The notes under the pieces are model-generated. The model saw nothing but the letters and a program-made list of their open reading frames with translations. It had not been told where the DNA came from and searched no databases. Positions 54,101 to 64,000 of a DNA stretch of 64,000 bases are shown here, piece after piece. The stretch comes from Diadema setosum (Eukaryota > Echinodermata > Echinoidea > Diadematoida > Diadematidae): assembly GCA_033980235.1 (NCBI GenBank), contig CM067077.1, positions 5,043,367-5,107,366 of the forward strand, in the 5' to 3' direction. The position numbers were made by a program, and so were the translations under genes. Positions within the stretch are counted from its first letter, which is position 1. The number at the start of each line of letters is the position of its first letter.

Positions 54101-57100
54101 CACACCAATACTTGGTTATTCAACGACTCTAATTTCACATTCTGGTACATGATTTGCATGAACTGCATGCATTATGGAATGATATTGCTTCAAGCCATGC
54201 ATCTACTGAGCAAGCTCTCATTAATATGTAGGGCAGCAGCCTTCATGGGCAAACCAATTGAAATACAAGACTTCGGGAGACATTGCCTCGTATGCAGCCT
54301 GAAAAGGACATTGATTTTGATTAGCATGCACAACAACAGTTTTTTTTTATTCTCAAGGTGCAAGTCTGAAGAGAGAAGAAGCTGGCTATGAACCACGTGG
54401 GGACATATGGAAACGTGCAACAGCCACTCGTTTCTCCACAAAATGTGTCTCAAGTTGGTGATCTAGTTGCAGAAAAGTATGTAACATGATGCCCTATTGA
54501 CTGACACATTTCAGTCACTTGCAAACACAACATGTGTTTCAAGCACAGAACATTCCATTAAGAAATGCCTTAGAGTAGAACATCCCCACTCTGAAAAGAG
54601 GTACGTGAGTAGAGTTTTTTACCGAGCTTCAAAGGTTCAAAAGCGTCTGAATTTTAAGGCAGCATGTGGTATACCGATCATAAACATTGCCTGGTATACT
54701 TTGATTTAAAAGACAGTCTACAAAACATTTTTCACCAAGGAAAAAGTCAATGCAAGGCCTGTGTCTGCATTTTTGGTATTTTTTATAGAGATTTGGTTAA
54801 AGATTAAACATTAAACAGAACAATACTGATAAAAAGCTTGGCAACGCTATGAGAAAGCATTATTCAGTTTTGTAAAAATACAGAAAAACAAGGCTCCACG
54901 TGGAGGGAAAGGGGAAATGAGACATGAAGAAAAATAAAATAAATGAGTCAGATTTCTCCCTGGTGTGTAAGCCCTCTTTTTCACCAAGGTTTACTCAGAG
55001 CAACATAAAAATCAATTTAATGTAAAATGAGCTTGACTTGCATCGCATGACGGTGCTAAATGGAGAATGCAATTGCATTGAGGTGTGACAAGATATCATT
55101 TCTGTGAATGGAAGCAAATATGTTAAATGGAGAATGCTATCTTAAAATGCAAACAGATCGTATCTTTTACTGAAAGAGGGAATATAGAGAGGCTCAAAAA
55201 AAGAAAGAAAGAAGTCTTCTCTAAAGAGAAGAAGTAGCACTGATTACTCAGGCATCTGCGTGATTCCACGTCGCGTCGTATCATCTGCGGAAAACAAGAG
55301 TTGAATGACTGCATCACCGAGTTCTGAACACGTTCCACCGTCTCGGCTTTCTCATTATCCCCATCCTCCCCCCCCCCCATCCCATCTTCCCATCCTGCTA
55401 GACCTGTCTTCTCCTTCTGTGTGTGTAAATTCAAAAGGCATTGCTCTCCCACTTATCAAAACACTTAATTGTGGCAGTAAACACACAAGAGGATTTGGCT
55501 CCTGTAGGGATTTCAACATCCAGGCAGTCTTCGCTTCGAAAATGGTGATCGGCTCTTGCCTTTCTTCTGGCCGTGCCAGCCTAGCGGTCTATGAATGCAA
55601 AATCGACGAGGTATCTCGGGCGGGAGGAGAAGGAGAGAAAGAGAGATAAACAATCTTTGCAGCACGTGGAGGAAAAAAGAAAAAGAAAACACCCCTCAAG
55701 AAATACAATCCTGTGGAGAACGTAATGACGGAGATAATTTCGGTGCCACGCACAACACTAGACGACACTCGGCAGCATCACCCTACACCATGAAAAGGCG
55801 GACGGGACGTATCCCCGTCCACTCTGCGTTCTGCGGGCGTTACTCCCTCCCCCCCCCCCCCCCCCACCCCCCACCAATGGATGGAGGACAAATTGATGCT
55901 ACATCCTCCTCTTAAGATACCACACACCCAATCTCCACTCACCTGTTGTGATTGGTATCCAGTTGATGTACCCCTGTGAGAGTTTTTTTTTTCCCCTCCT
56001 CCCTCGAGGGAGAGTCTTACAAATTGCAAATTTCTCATGTTTCTCCCCATATCTCTGTCATCCCACTACATGTCTCCGATGTCCTCATCAAGTCACCGTT
56101 ATCCTCATGAATATACCATGTTCTCTCTAATCTTACAGTATCTGTCACTGTGTATAATCATCTATTTATCTCTTTTGGCATGCTGTTTTCTCTCTTTCTA
56201 TCTCCCTATCTTGCTCTTTGACCCGCTTCTCTCTCTTTTTCTCAATGGCAAGTCAGTTTTTGTGATACTCTACCACAAACCAATCTCCTCTCTATCGTTA
56301 CTGCTCCCCCTTGCTAAACTTCAACTGTTTATCAAACAATCTACCCATCTATCTTGCTTCCTTCCTTCCACTACATGCACATCATCTGCCTATATATCAT
56401 ACATATCTAAGCTGCCAACATCAACACATCAGATTTCGTGGGGTTTTGAAAAGCTACCATTGATATTGTACTTGTGTGCTTCATCGCACCCCAAATGGGC
56501 AATAATTACATCCAAATCGGCGAGTCTTTTCATATATCCGCTCGTCGGAACTTTCAATAAGACGTCTGATATTTCAGGCGACTCTTGCAGAGACGTGGAA
56601 GCTCTGATGCACATCTTAATCTGGCTGCCCATCAAGACATCAGAGACTAATCTAGGCAGGGTTTCATGAAACTTGGCGGTCACTGAAAGCTGGTACAAGC
56701 TACTGAAATCCTTGCATCTGATTGGCTGACAGCAAATTTGTCAGTGAAAATATCTGACAAAACACATCTGATGAAATTAATGCCCCCTGAATGCATGTCT
56801 ACCTAAAATGATGACTTTATAAGTTGCAATGCTGAATGTGTCAGATCCAATTATCTCTCTACACCACATATATTCTTCATATATTTGCTTATCTGTTTAC
56901 TTAGCCATCACGTCCAATCATTGCTGGGTTTCCCTCTCTTCTTCTGCTCCATGATCTGCCACTCCCAGGAAAGTGCAATCAATCCAGCGATCTGAGAATG
57001 CAAGCACTGGTGTGTGTGCCACATGGTTTCACGCGTCGCGGTTCGTGCCGATAAAAGAGTGGGTATGTAAATCGGTTTCCAGGGAAAGTGCAGAATCACT

Positions 57101-57339
57101 TCGTGGTTTGATTCATAAGAGTTCTTCTCAAGTACTCTGCCATAGTGTATAATCACACAACCACACACGCACACACACACACAAACACACACATAAACAC
57201 AATCTTAATCTTCTTTTTACTCTTGTATGAAGACGAATAAAGTAAAAATGAGGGCAACAATTCAATTTGATTGTATTTGATTGGTTGGGTGGTTTTTTTT
57301 TCAATTCAACAATTTTTTTTTATAATAAAAAGAAAAGTG
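54101..57339. other. Mostly unique; CpG-containing blocks and C-runs
   Basis: CpG-containing blocks at 55255-55340, 55515-55620 and 56465-56660 stand out. C-runs at 55369-55378 and 55850-55867; pyrimidine patch at 56160-56240; (AC)n at 57163-57192. The 210-codon ORF at 56037-56669 mixes a pyrimidine patch with unique DNA and is not accepted. A minus-strand ORF (56429-56698) covers the last block but has no recognised domain. Confidence 0.35.
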
Positions 57340-57350
57340 ATGAAGTATAC

Positions 57351-57384
<34 letters not shown>

Positions 57385-57385
57385 C
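57351..57385. repeat. A18(TA)n microsatellite
   Basis: Poly-A of about 18 followed by (TA)n. The IYIYI ORFs here are artefacts. Confidence 0.9.
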
Positions 57386-57489
57386 ATATGCATATGATGG
57401 AATTGTTCCCATGCTCATTTACTTCTTTGCAAATCAAGTCAATGCACAAGACACTGCCCCTGAGGCCGAGACACAGGGAAACTTTAAAG

Positions 57490-57990
57490 GCACAATTTAC
57501 CATTTGCAGATGAAACAAAAACCCAGCATTAGTGCTTTAACCCTTTCAGTGCCAATAAGTCAAATGCACACAAATGTCACACACAAACCTATGGAGAGGA
57601 AATCAATGTGGCATTCAGAGGGTTAAAATAGTTCTAAAATATGAGTTACGGATAGAAACAACCACTGTAAAAATTTGAGTCGTAAAATCGATGTTAGGTA
57701 TTGTTAAATATACAATATGTGAACAACAGTTATAATAACAAAGTTTCTAGACTAAACCATCAACAGTTATGGTTTATTGAGAAAAATACTGATATCTCCT
57801 TATATTTTAGGCTTTATTGCAAAATTTCTACATGGTAGGATGTTTTTGTGATACAACTGACGTACACATATGCGTCAAATGTAATATCTCGAACATTTTT
57901 AAGTCATTGCTACCAATGGTTAACAGTACCTCTAAGTCACAATCTCCCATACGCACACCAACGGAGGACGGGCACCTCGCTTATCTCCAG
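57490..57990 (-). repeat. Inverted copy of the 48.9-49.5 kb repeat
   Basis: Read on the minus strand it matches 49100-49470: TGATACAACTGACGTACACA region, CATCCTACCATGTAGAAATT, GCAATAAAGCCTAAAATATA, AATAAACCATAACTGT and AATGCTGGGTTTTTGTTTC. TTTAAAGGCACAATTTACC at 57485 may be its true end. It carries the second copy of the DTTDVHICVKC peptide. Confidence 0.8.
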
Positions 57991-60278
57991 CATCCCATCT
58001 GACATGTCATTCCGACTGATTATTAGTCACACTCGAGGGGAGAAAAATCATTGGTTTGCAGAAGATGGAACCTATGAACAAGACGACGACAATGTCGTTT
58101 CTTCCCTTTTCACTCTTGTCCTTCCGTCTTTCTGCAATTATCGACAAGACTGGCTAACAAAATGCTAAATTGCAGTTTGTGATTGTACAAGTGAGCCTGA
58201 GGGAAGAAATAATGACTTGTTTGTATCACCAGCGTGTAACACGTCACTTGGTTTATTCCAACATGGAAATATGACAGCACAGTACTTCACTCAGCTATGA
58301 TGAAAATAAAAATGCACAGATTTGCACTTGAATAAACACACAAAATGAGATTTTTCATAATTTCTTTTAATGAAATGATTACTTGAACAACAAAAATACC
58401 ACATCAATCAAATTACCAATTTCTATAATGAGCATTCCCTTTCTATACTTATTTCAGCTGTCAACTTGGCCAAACCCTGCAAAGCCTTCATTATATTTGA
58501 AGAAGATGCTCCTTAACATCATATCAGGATGTCAACAAGATACAGGGTTGGAAAACAAACCAAAGGAAATAACCACTAAATTCACGAACAAAAAAAAAAA
58601 TTAAATCATTCTTCTATAAGTGTGTAAGTTTGTTCCCGTAACATGCCCACAATAGAATTGCCCCAAATGACAAAAACAAAGAAAACACAGTTACAGCTTT
58701 CAACAAAAAGATGCTCAACTTTCTAAAGACTGCAGTCAAGAATATCTGTGATCATTATCTTTCAATAGTACAATACGAAATGCAAAGTCATAATGCTATC
58801 ATTATTATAATCATCTAGAGGCATTTCTCATGAGTGTTGGAGTAATCCCCAAATCAAACGCTTGAGTGACCTTTCGTAGTGACCGTGGGGGAGGGGGGTT
58901 GGTTTGTGACATTGTGGGGTTATGTTTTTGAAGGTTTACTGGTTTAAGCTAAAGATTCTTCTTTACATGTATGGAGAAACTGCCATTTGCATTATTGTGC
59001 AATCATATTGACACATTGACACGAATACTTCAGTTTTTATCATGTGATGCCATTGTAGGGTAGTATATTTGCATAATTCCACAACTTGCAACCTATTAAA
59101 TTCAATTCAATATGAATATCATTCAATAATGATCACAGGAGATCAAACTTCTTTGAAATCTGAGGGCATATAAACTTTGTATTCTCACCAGTAATTTGTG
59201 CAGACCTATAGTAATCTACCAATGAATACAAATTATGATTGCTCATTTGCAGCCATGCATTCACAAAGCCCACAAAATGTCAGTGGATATCAAACTATTT
59301 GAGAAAAGGTCAGATTCTACAAAGAGGGGATTCCGTAAACAGATACATGAAGACAACAACATCAAAGGAAAAATCACCCCATGTGATTTTCTGCAGGTTT
59401 TGCAACACAGGGTCACATTTTGGAGACGTATTTCTTCACATATCAGGATGCGATTTAGTGGAAAAAAAAAACAAGCAAAAGGCACACAACAAAAACTTGT
59501 ATTATAACAATATGGATATCTTGAGTAATCTTGCCCCAGCTATTACAAATTGTGTTGGACATTTACGGCAGGTCTGTCTGGCAACTTCCCAACGTTTTTA
59601 ATTTTTTGTAGCCGGGAAAAAAAAAGTCCTCAAACTTCGCAGCAGCAGCAGCGGCGACGGCGGTGGCGGGATGGTCCAGCGTGCAAATATGCACGCGGTG
59701 AGACATGCGACCCATCTCGACCAGCGAACCAATCATTTGATTACAATCTGTGTCTCTGGTTATTGGCAAACGTCACGATCAGCCTCTCAGGGAGGTATCA
59801 ACACCATATGCCCTGGAGCGCTAGAAAAAAACAAACATATAATCTAAAACCATCTTTATATATTACCTTCCTCCTGTAATCTTTAAAAAACAAAAACAAA
59901 AGTGGAGGACACACAGATGAAAGTGCATTCATCACGCATGAAGGGAAAACGCATCACTATTTCTTCAGATGGAAAACAAATATTTTTAGTTACAGCAAAA
60001 GAAGCAATACCATTTTCAAAATTAAACCCAACATTTTCCTACTCTTCAATACATTATGTAGTGTAAACAAAGAACTTTAATGTGCATTTTAATTTTGTGA
60101 TTCTCGGATCTTGCGAAATTTGCAAACTTAAGATGTATGCAGACATTTCTGGTTTTACAGTTGGCCTACTCTAAAAAAACAAAAGCTGCTGACAATGCAA
60201 TTCAGTAACAATAATACTAGTGCCAATGTCATTCTGTGTTTTATTTCGCAAAGTTTTCAACTTGTTTGCCTTTTTAAC
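57991..60278. other. Mostly unique; GC-rich block 59640-59820
   Basis: 59637-59680 has GCAGCAGCAGCGGCGACGG and GGTGGCGGG, then balanced sequence with GTGCAAATATGCAC (59681-59694), a dyad. No exon is supported. G-run at 58888-58898. Confidence 0.35.
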
Positions 60279-60334
<56 letters not shown>

Positions 60335-60353
60335 TAATAATAATAATAATAAC

Positions 60354-60427
<74 letters not shown>

Positions 60428-60497
60428 TAATAATAATAATAATAAATAAATAAAATGATAATTATAACAATAATAATAATAATAATAACAATAAAAA
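60279..60497. repeat. (AAT)n microsatellite, ~220 bp
   Basis: About seventy AAT units with sparse AAC and AAA interruptions. All Asn-, Ile-, Tyr- and Leu-only ORFs here are translations of it. Confidence 0.97.
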
Positions 60498-62329
60498 TAA
60501 AGCACATTTATAATGCTATATGAATCTCTTGCTACGTTTCATCTCTTTTTTTTTTTTTGCTTCCACTCTCTTTAAAAGCAAACTTGCATATATTTAAAAT
60601 ATGTTGTAGTAAATGTCATCTGCTTGTTCATTTTTCATGTATGTTATCATAACCAATTCATTATCTTTTTTTTACATCAGGCACCATATCTATTTTTGTA
60701 ATACCAACTCACCTGATAAGTCATATTGTAAAGTATGTAACATGCTTACTTATAAAAAATGCATTCATATATTTACAGTCATTGTCTCATTCATAATGAA
60801 TATGTATGGATACAGCTACATTGCATAGGTCAAAATCAAAATGTTCAAATCAACTTAATTGACTTGTCTGCTGATTCAATGCACTATTTGCTGCAGTCAA
60901 ACATGCAACACGTTTTTTTTTGTTTTTTTTTTTTTTTTTTTAGGGCTTTGGTTTCATGTTTCAGTTTTTGAAGACTGAAGACATAATTCAATGCTCACTG
61001 GCATTTGACCCTTGGCTTTGCTATGTTTGCTGAATGGCAATCGCACTGAGAGCTTTCTCTGCAAATTGGCATGGATGTCAGGAAACTAATCGCTGATCAA
61101 TAGGGATCACTTAATCCCCTTAAACCCTATAGCGGAGCAATGGTCTTCGTATTGGACTGAGGTACATTGGTATTGCTACTGTAAGTTTCATTGTTCATTT
61201 GCTCTTTGGTAGAAACAAAGTAATTCAACTCTTATCATGCTGTCACACTAAAAAGAAAAAAAAAACAGAGGAGAAACTTGCAAGAAATTCAGTATTCAGG
61301 ACACTTTGGTTGCATATTGATACTTAACCCAATAGCTAGCTGTCAACCGAAAACATTGTTTCTGTTTTAGTATGTGTGTGTTGTTTTTTTGTTTTGTTTT
61401 GTTTTTTTGTTTCTGTGAGTAGATGTTAGCAACATTTGCAAAGTAAGCTCTTGTATAGCATTATACTCATGGCAAGTTTATTAAAGTCTATTGATACTTT
61501 AATAAGAGAGCTGGAATTACAAGACACAGTCAACTACAAAGAGCACACAAAATGCAGTTTTTGTCAAAATAAATCATCAAGGGGAAAAACAATTCTGTGA
61601 TTGTGAAGTTCCTGGATGGTGGGGGGGGGGGATAAAAATACACAAATAGGAAATGACAAATGGCGAAAACAAGTCAGTAATTCAAGGTAATGGCGTCATT
61701 GATACCCTACTCCTGAACTTTAATGCGTGGCTAGTTCTGCCCATTACCTACAAAATTTCCACAAGGGGACACAAGAAAATATACATATGAGTGGGCTTTT
61801 CCACAAATTATGAAACACCTATATACCCTGAACTCACATCACACCTCCAAGGAATATATATGACTGCTTTGTTCTCACATGTTTGGACAGAAGGGGGTAA
61901 TTTGAAGATAACTCTCACACCTTGCACTTGGCTTGAAGAGATAAAAAGGATATGGAGTATTGAGGGATGCTTCTTTTATAATTCGGATGTGGGATACTTG
62001 CATTAAAATTGCACTTAAGGAGCAAGGTAAAGCACACCTCTAGTTTCTCCTGTGTTCATCTTTGATCCCATACTTGTATTGCATTAGGATTGTATCGAAC
62101 ATTTGCAATACATAAATATATGAGATAATTGGGGAAAAGGCCTATGGTGCGAAGAGGCAAAATGCAGTGCAGGGAACATTACAACTGTATGAAAACTACA
62201 ACATTTTGACATCACTTCTTAATTATTTGTAATCATCGCATGAAACGCATAAGTAATTTTGCCCTTACTATTAATAGAACATCCATGTCACTTCGTAATC
62301 TTGACTTCCGGCACTTCACCAAGCAGTTG
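60498..62329. other. Unique AT-rich stretch
   Basis: T-runs at 60549 and 60915-60941, G-run at 61621-61631. No gene or repeat recognised. Confidence 0.4.
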
Positions 62330-62752
62330 TTCTCTCCTCCACCTTATCCCTTCAACTTTCCAATCCCTGCTTCTTTATCTTCTTATTTATTTTTTCATCA
62401 TCATCTCCTTCCACTTTCTCCTTTTCTCTCTCCTCTTCTGCCTTATATATCTTTACTTCCCTTTCTCTCCTCTCAATATACTCCTTTCATCTCTCCTTCT
62501 ATTTCTCTCTCTCTATCTCTCTATATATATTTCTCTCTCTCTATCTCTCTATATATATTTTTCCTTCTTTCTCTATCTCTCTATATTTCTATTTCATCTC
62601 CCCTGTCTCTCCACTCTCCTTCATCTCTGTTCCATCTTCTACTGCTTCTTCTATCCCTTTTTCTCTCTTTCTTTCTATCTTTCTCTCTCACTTCCCGTTC
62701 TCTTCCCACACTCCCCCACCCCCTCCCCCTCACCCCCTCCCCATCTCATCTA
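62330..62752. repeat. Long pyrimidine tract
   Basis: TCTCCTTTTCTC, TCTCTATATATATTTC (twice) and CCCCCACCCCCTCCCC sequences, about 420 bp. Two 173-aa ORFs are repeat translations in different frames. Confidence 0.85.
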
Positions 62753-63164
62753 TTTACATGAGGGGCCTCTGATCTCATGATTGGCCAACAATGAAGGCAC
62801 TTATCAGCACCTGACCGACCATGTCACCCCATCTTCCTCCGCCGCATTCTTGGATTCCACCAGATATCAACATCACTCCCACAGCAGCCATCAGTCTTCC
62901 TTCAAGGCCCCATGTCCCATTATTTTCATCCCCCTTATCATTGTCTGAGTGTATATGATGTTTCATCAGCGACACTGTCCTGCTTTTTGCTGTCAGAGCA
63001 GCAGGTGCAGCCAAGCTGGATGGACAAGACATCTCTGTGACCTCAATTTTTACGAAAACATTACTTAAAGTTCAAGGCACTTGCTGTTACTTATAAGTCA
63101 CTGGAAGGAATGAAAAACAACAAATAAAACCGTGAAACAAAAGCATGAAAATGGCAATTTGATT
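62753..63164. other. Unique stretch
   Basis: No gene or repeat recognised; short minus-strand ORF only. Confidence 0.4.
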
Positions 63165-63200
63165 TCCTCGCCTCGACCAGAACTGTACACACCCTTTAAA
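63165..63200 (-). mobile_element. MITE family A terminal fragment
   Basis: TCCTCGCCTCGACCAGAACT and GTACACACCCTTTAAA match the right end of copies 2 and 5. The rest of the element is absent or unrecognisable. Confidence 0.6.
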
Positions 63201-63366
63201 GCGAATTTGGCCAGTGCACGTCTTCCAACCAGAGAAACTACTGTATAAAAAAACACAGTTGGCATGTTACACATTGCTTGGCTGATGTTGACACAGGGTA
63301 CCTTCTAACAATCATGTTACAAATCCTGGTACATTTGTACACATCTCTATCAAAGTACAAAAGATA

Positions 63367-63548
63367 TACTGTAAAAGTGCAAGTTTTCGCCGCGTTGAAA
63401 TTTTTCGTGCATTTCGCGCAACCAGAAACTAGCGCGAAAATAAAAGCATGCAAACATTCTTGCTTGCCAAATGTTCCAGACGTGAAACTCTTCTTACCCG
63501 GCTGAGCATGAAAAATTAGTCGCACGAAAATATCAATTTTTTTCAGTA
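63367..63548. mobile_element. TTCGCG-rich MITE, copy 3
   Basis: Left TACTGTAAAAGTGCAAGTTT, right (other strand) TACTGAAAAAAATTGATATT. TTTTCGC, TTTCGCGC and GCGCGAAAATAA inside. About 182 bp. Confidence 0.7.
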
Positions 63549-63689
63549 ATCACCTATTTTGTTCCTCTGTAGAAGAAATGGTAGATAATTACCAGATATT
63601 GATCCAGAAGAAACCCTCTCATTACACCCAGCCAACCAGCCATCCAGTAAAATACACAGGCCCATTCACACACAAGAGTTACCAGATTT

Positions 63690-63750
63690 TTGGGTTTGTT
63701 TTTTTTTTTTGGGAGGGGGGGGGTTGTATGTTTGTTTGTTTGTTTGTTTC
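63690..63750. repeat. Poly-T, poly-G and (GTTT)n
   Basis: T10, then G-rich run, then GTTTGTTTGTTTGTTT. Confidence 0.9.
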
Positions 63751-63806
63751 TTAGTTTTTACCATGTAAACATGAATTCTGTTTGAAATGGTTCAGATGTA
63801 AAAAAA

Positions 63807-63807
<1 letters not shown>

Positions 63808-63861
<54 letters not shown>
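63808..63861. repeat. (AAT)n microsatellite
   Basis: About eighteen uninterrupted AAT units, shorter and cleaner than the array at 60279. The remaining 139 bp of the window hold no feature I recognise. Confidence 0.95.
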
Positions 63862-63863
<2 letters not shown>

Positions 63864-64000
63864 AATCACTTCGCTACAAGAGAAGCACTTTAAATGATCC
63901 CAGGCATTCTTACACTGGACCTGGTGCTAATGGTCAAGTTGCATCATGGTATTAAACAAAAATATAACTTTTTTTTTTTCATTTCACACATTGCAAAACG

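Noticed and set aside
56037..56669. 210-aa plus-strand ORF
   Set aside because: First half is pyrimidine-rich low complexity; no domain and no splice or start support.
60195..60507. Poly-Asn, poly-Ile, poly-Tyr and poly-Leu ORFs
   Set aside because: All are frames of the (AAT)n microsatellite.
62240..62780. Two 173-aa ORFs
   Set aside because: Translations of a pyrimidine tract in two frames.
1..64000. CRISPR, phage, operon or bacterial gene cluster
   Set aside because: No regularly spaced short repeats with unique spacers, no dense coding, and strong eukaryotic repeat and splice signatures.

Overview
This is a gene-poor, repeat-dense eukaryotic window. There is no operon structure, ribosome-binding site, phage or CRISPR signal. 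It has many short palindromic DNA elements (MITE-like), a tRNA-derived SINE, long (CT)n/(GA)n tracts, microsatellites, isolated CpG-rich unique blocks and very few coding sequences. The style of the dispersed repeats resembles what I remember of marine deuterostome invertebrates, most likely an echinoderm such as a sea urchin. That assignment is inference from general appearance, not from a search.

Layout. 1-12.4 kb: polypurine and polypyrimidine tracts, several MITEs, a dimeric SINE with a 5' inversion and 16-bp flanking direct repeats (6.6-7.07 kb), and a 580-bp pyrimidine minisatellite (8.0-8.6 kb). 12.4-14.4 kb: a CpG-rich block with short inverted and direct repeats, ending in a candidate minus-strand first exon (acidic protein, start at 14091) below a GTCACGTGAC E-box. 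14.4-25.2 kb: MITEs, nuclear-receptor-type DR1 motifs, one possible 99-bp minus-strand exon (19.7 kb), a GGGGCGGATC-type element and otherwise unique DNA. 25.2-31.9 kb: a composite repeat domain. Inverted arms of about 170 bp (25.58-25.75 and 31.67-31.84 kb) enclose a 3.5-kb diverged tandem array of a ~222-bp monomer, whose first nine copies alternate as a ~445-bp dimer, followed by a second ~165-170 bp tandem repeat. 32.5-38.1 kb: more MITEs, a diverged direct duplication (34.2-35.06 and 37.07-37.79 kb) and a 975-bp foldback-like element whose arms contain sub-repeats. 38.16-39.24 kb: the only convincing complete gene, a 358-aa single-pass membrane protein with an Ig-like ectodomain, just downstream of a good 3' splice site. 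39.2-64 kb: a possible long 3' UTR, MITEs, a ~556-bp tandem duplication with a related inverted copy at 57.5 kb, GC-rich unique blocks and large simple repeats.

Biologically, only the Ig-like receptor and perhaps the acidic first exon look like host genes, and nothing suggests they work together. The most unusual structures are the 222-bp higher-order satellite inside inverted arms, the foldback element with sub-repeat arms, the inverted dimeric SINE, and the excess of DR1 motifs. Most long ORFs in the window are translations of simple repeats or of MITEs.
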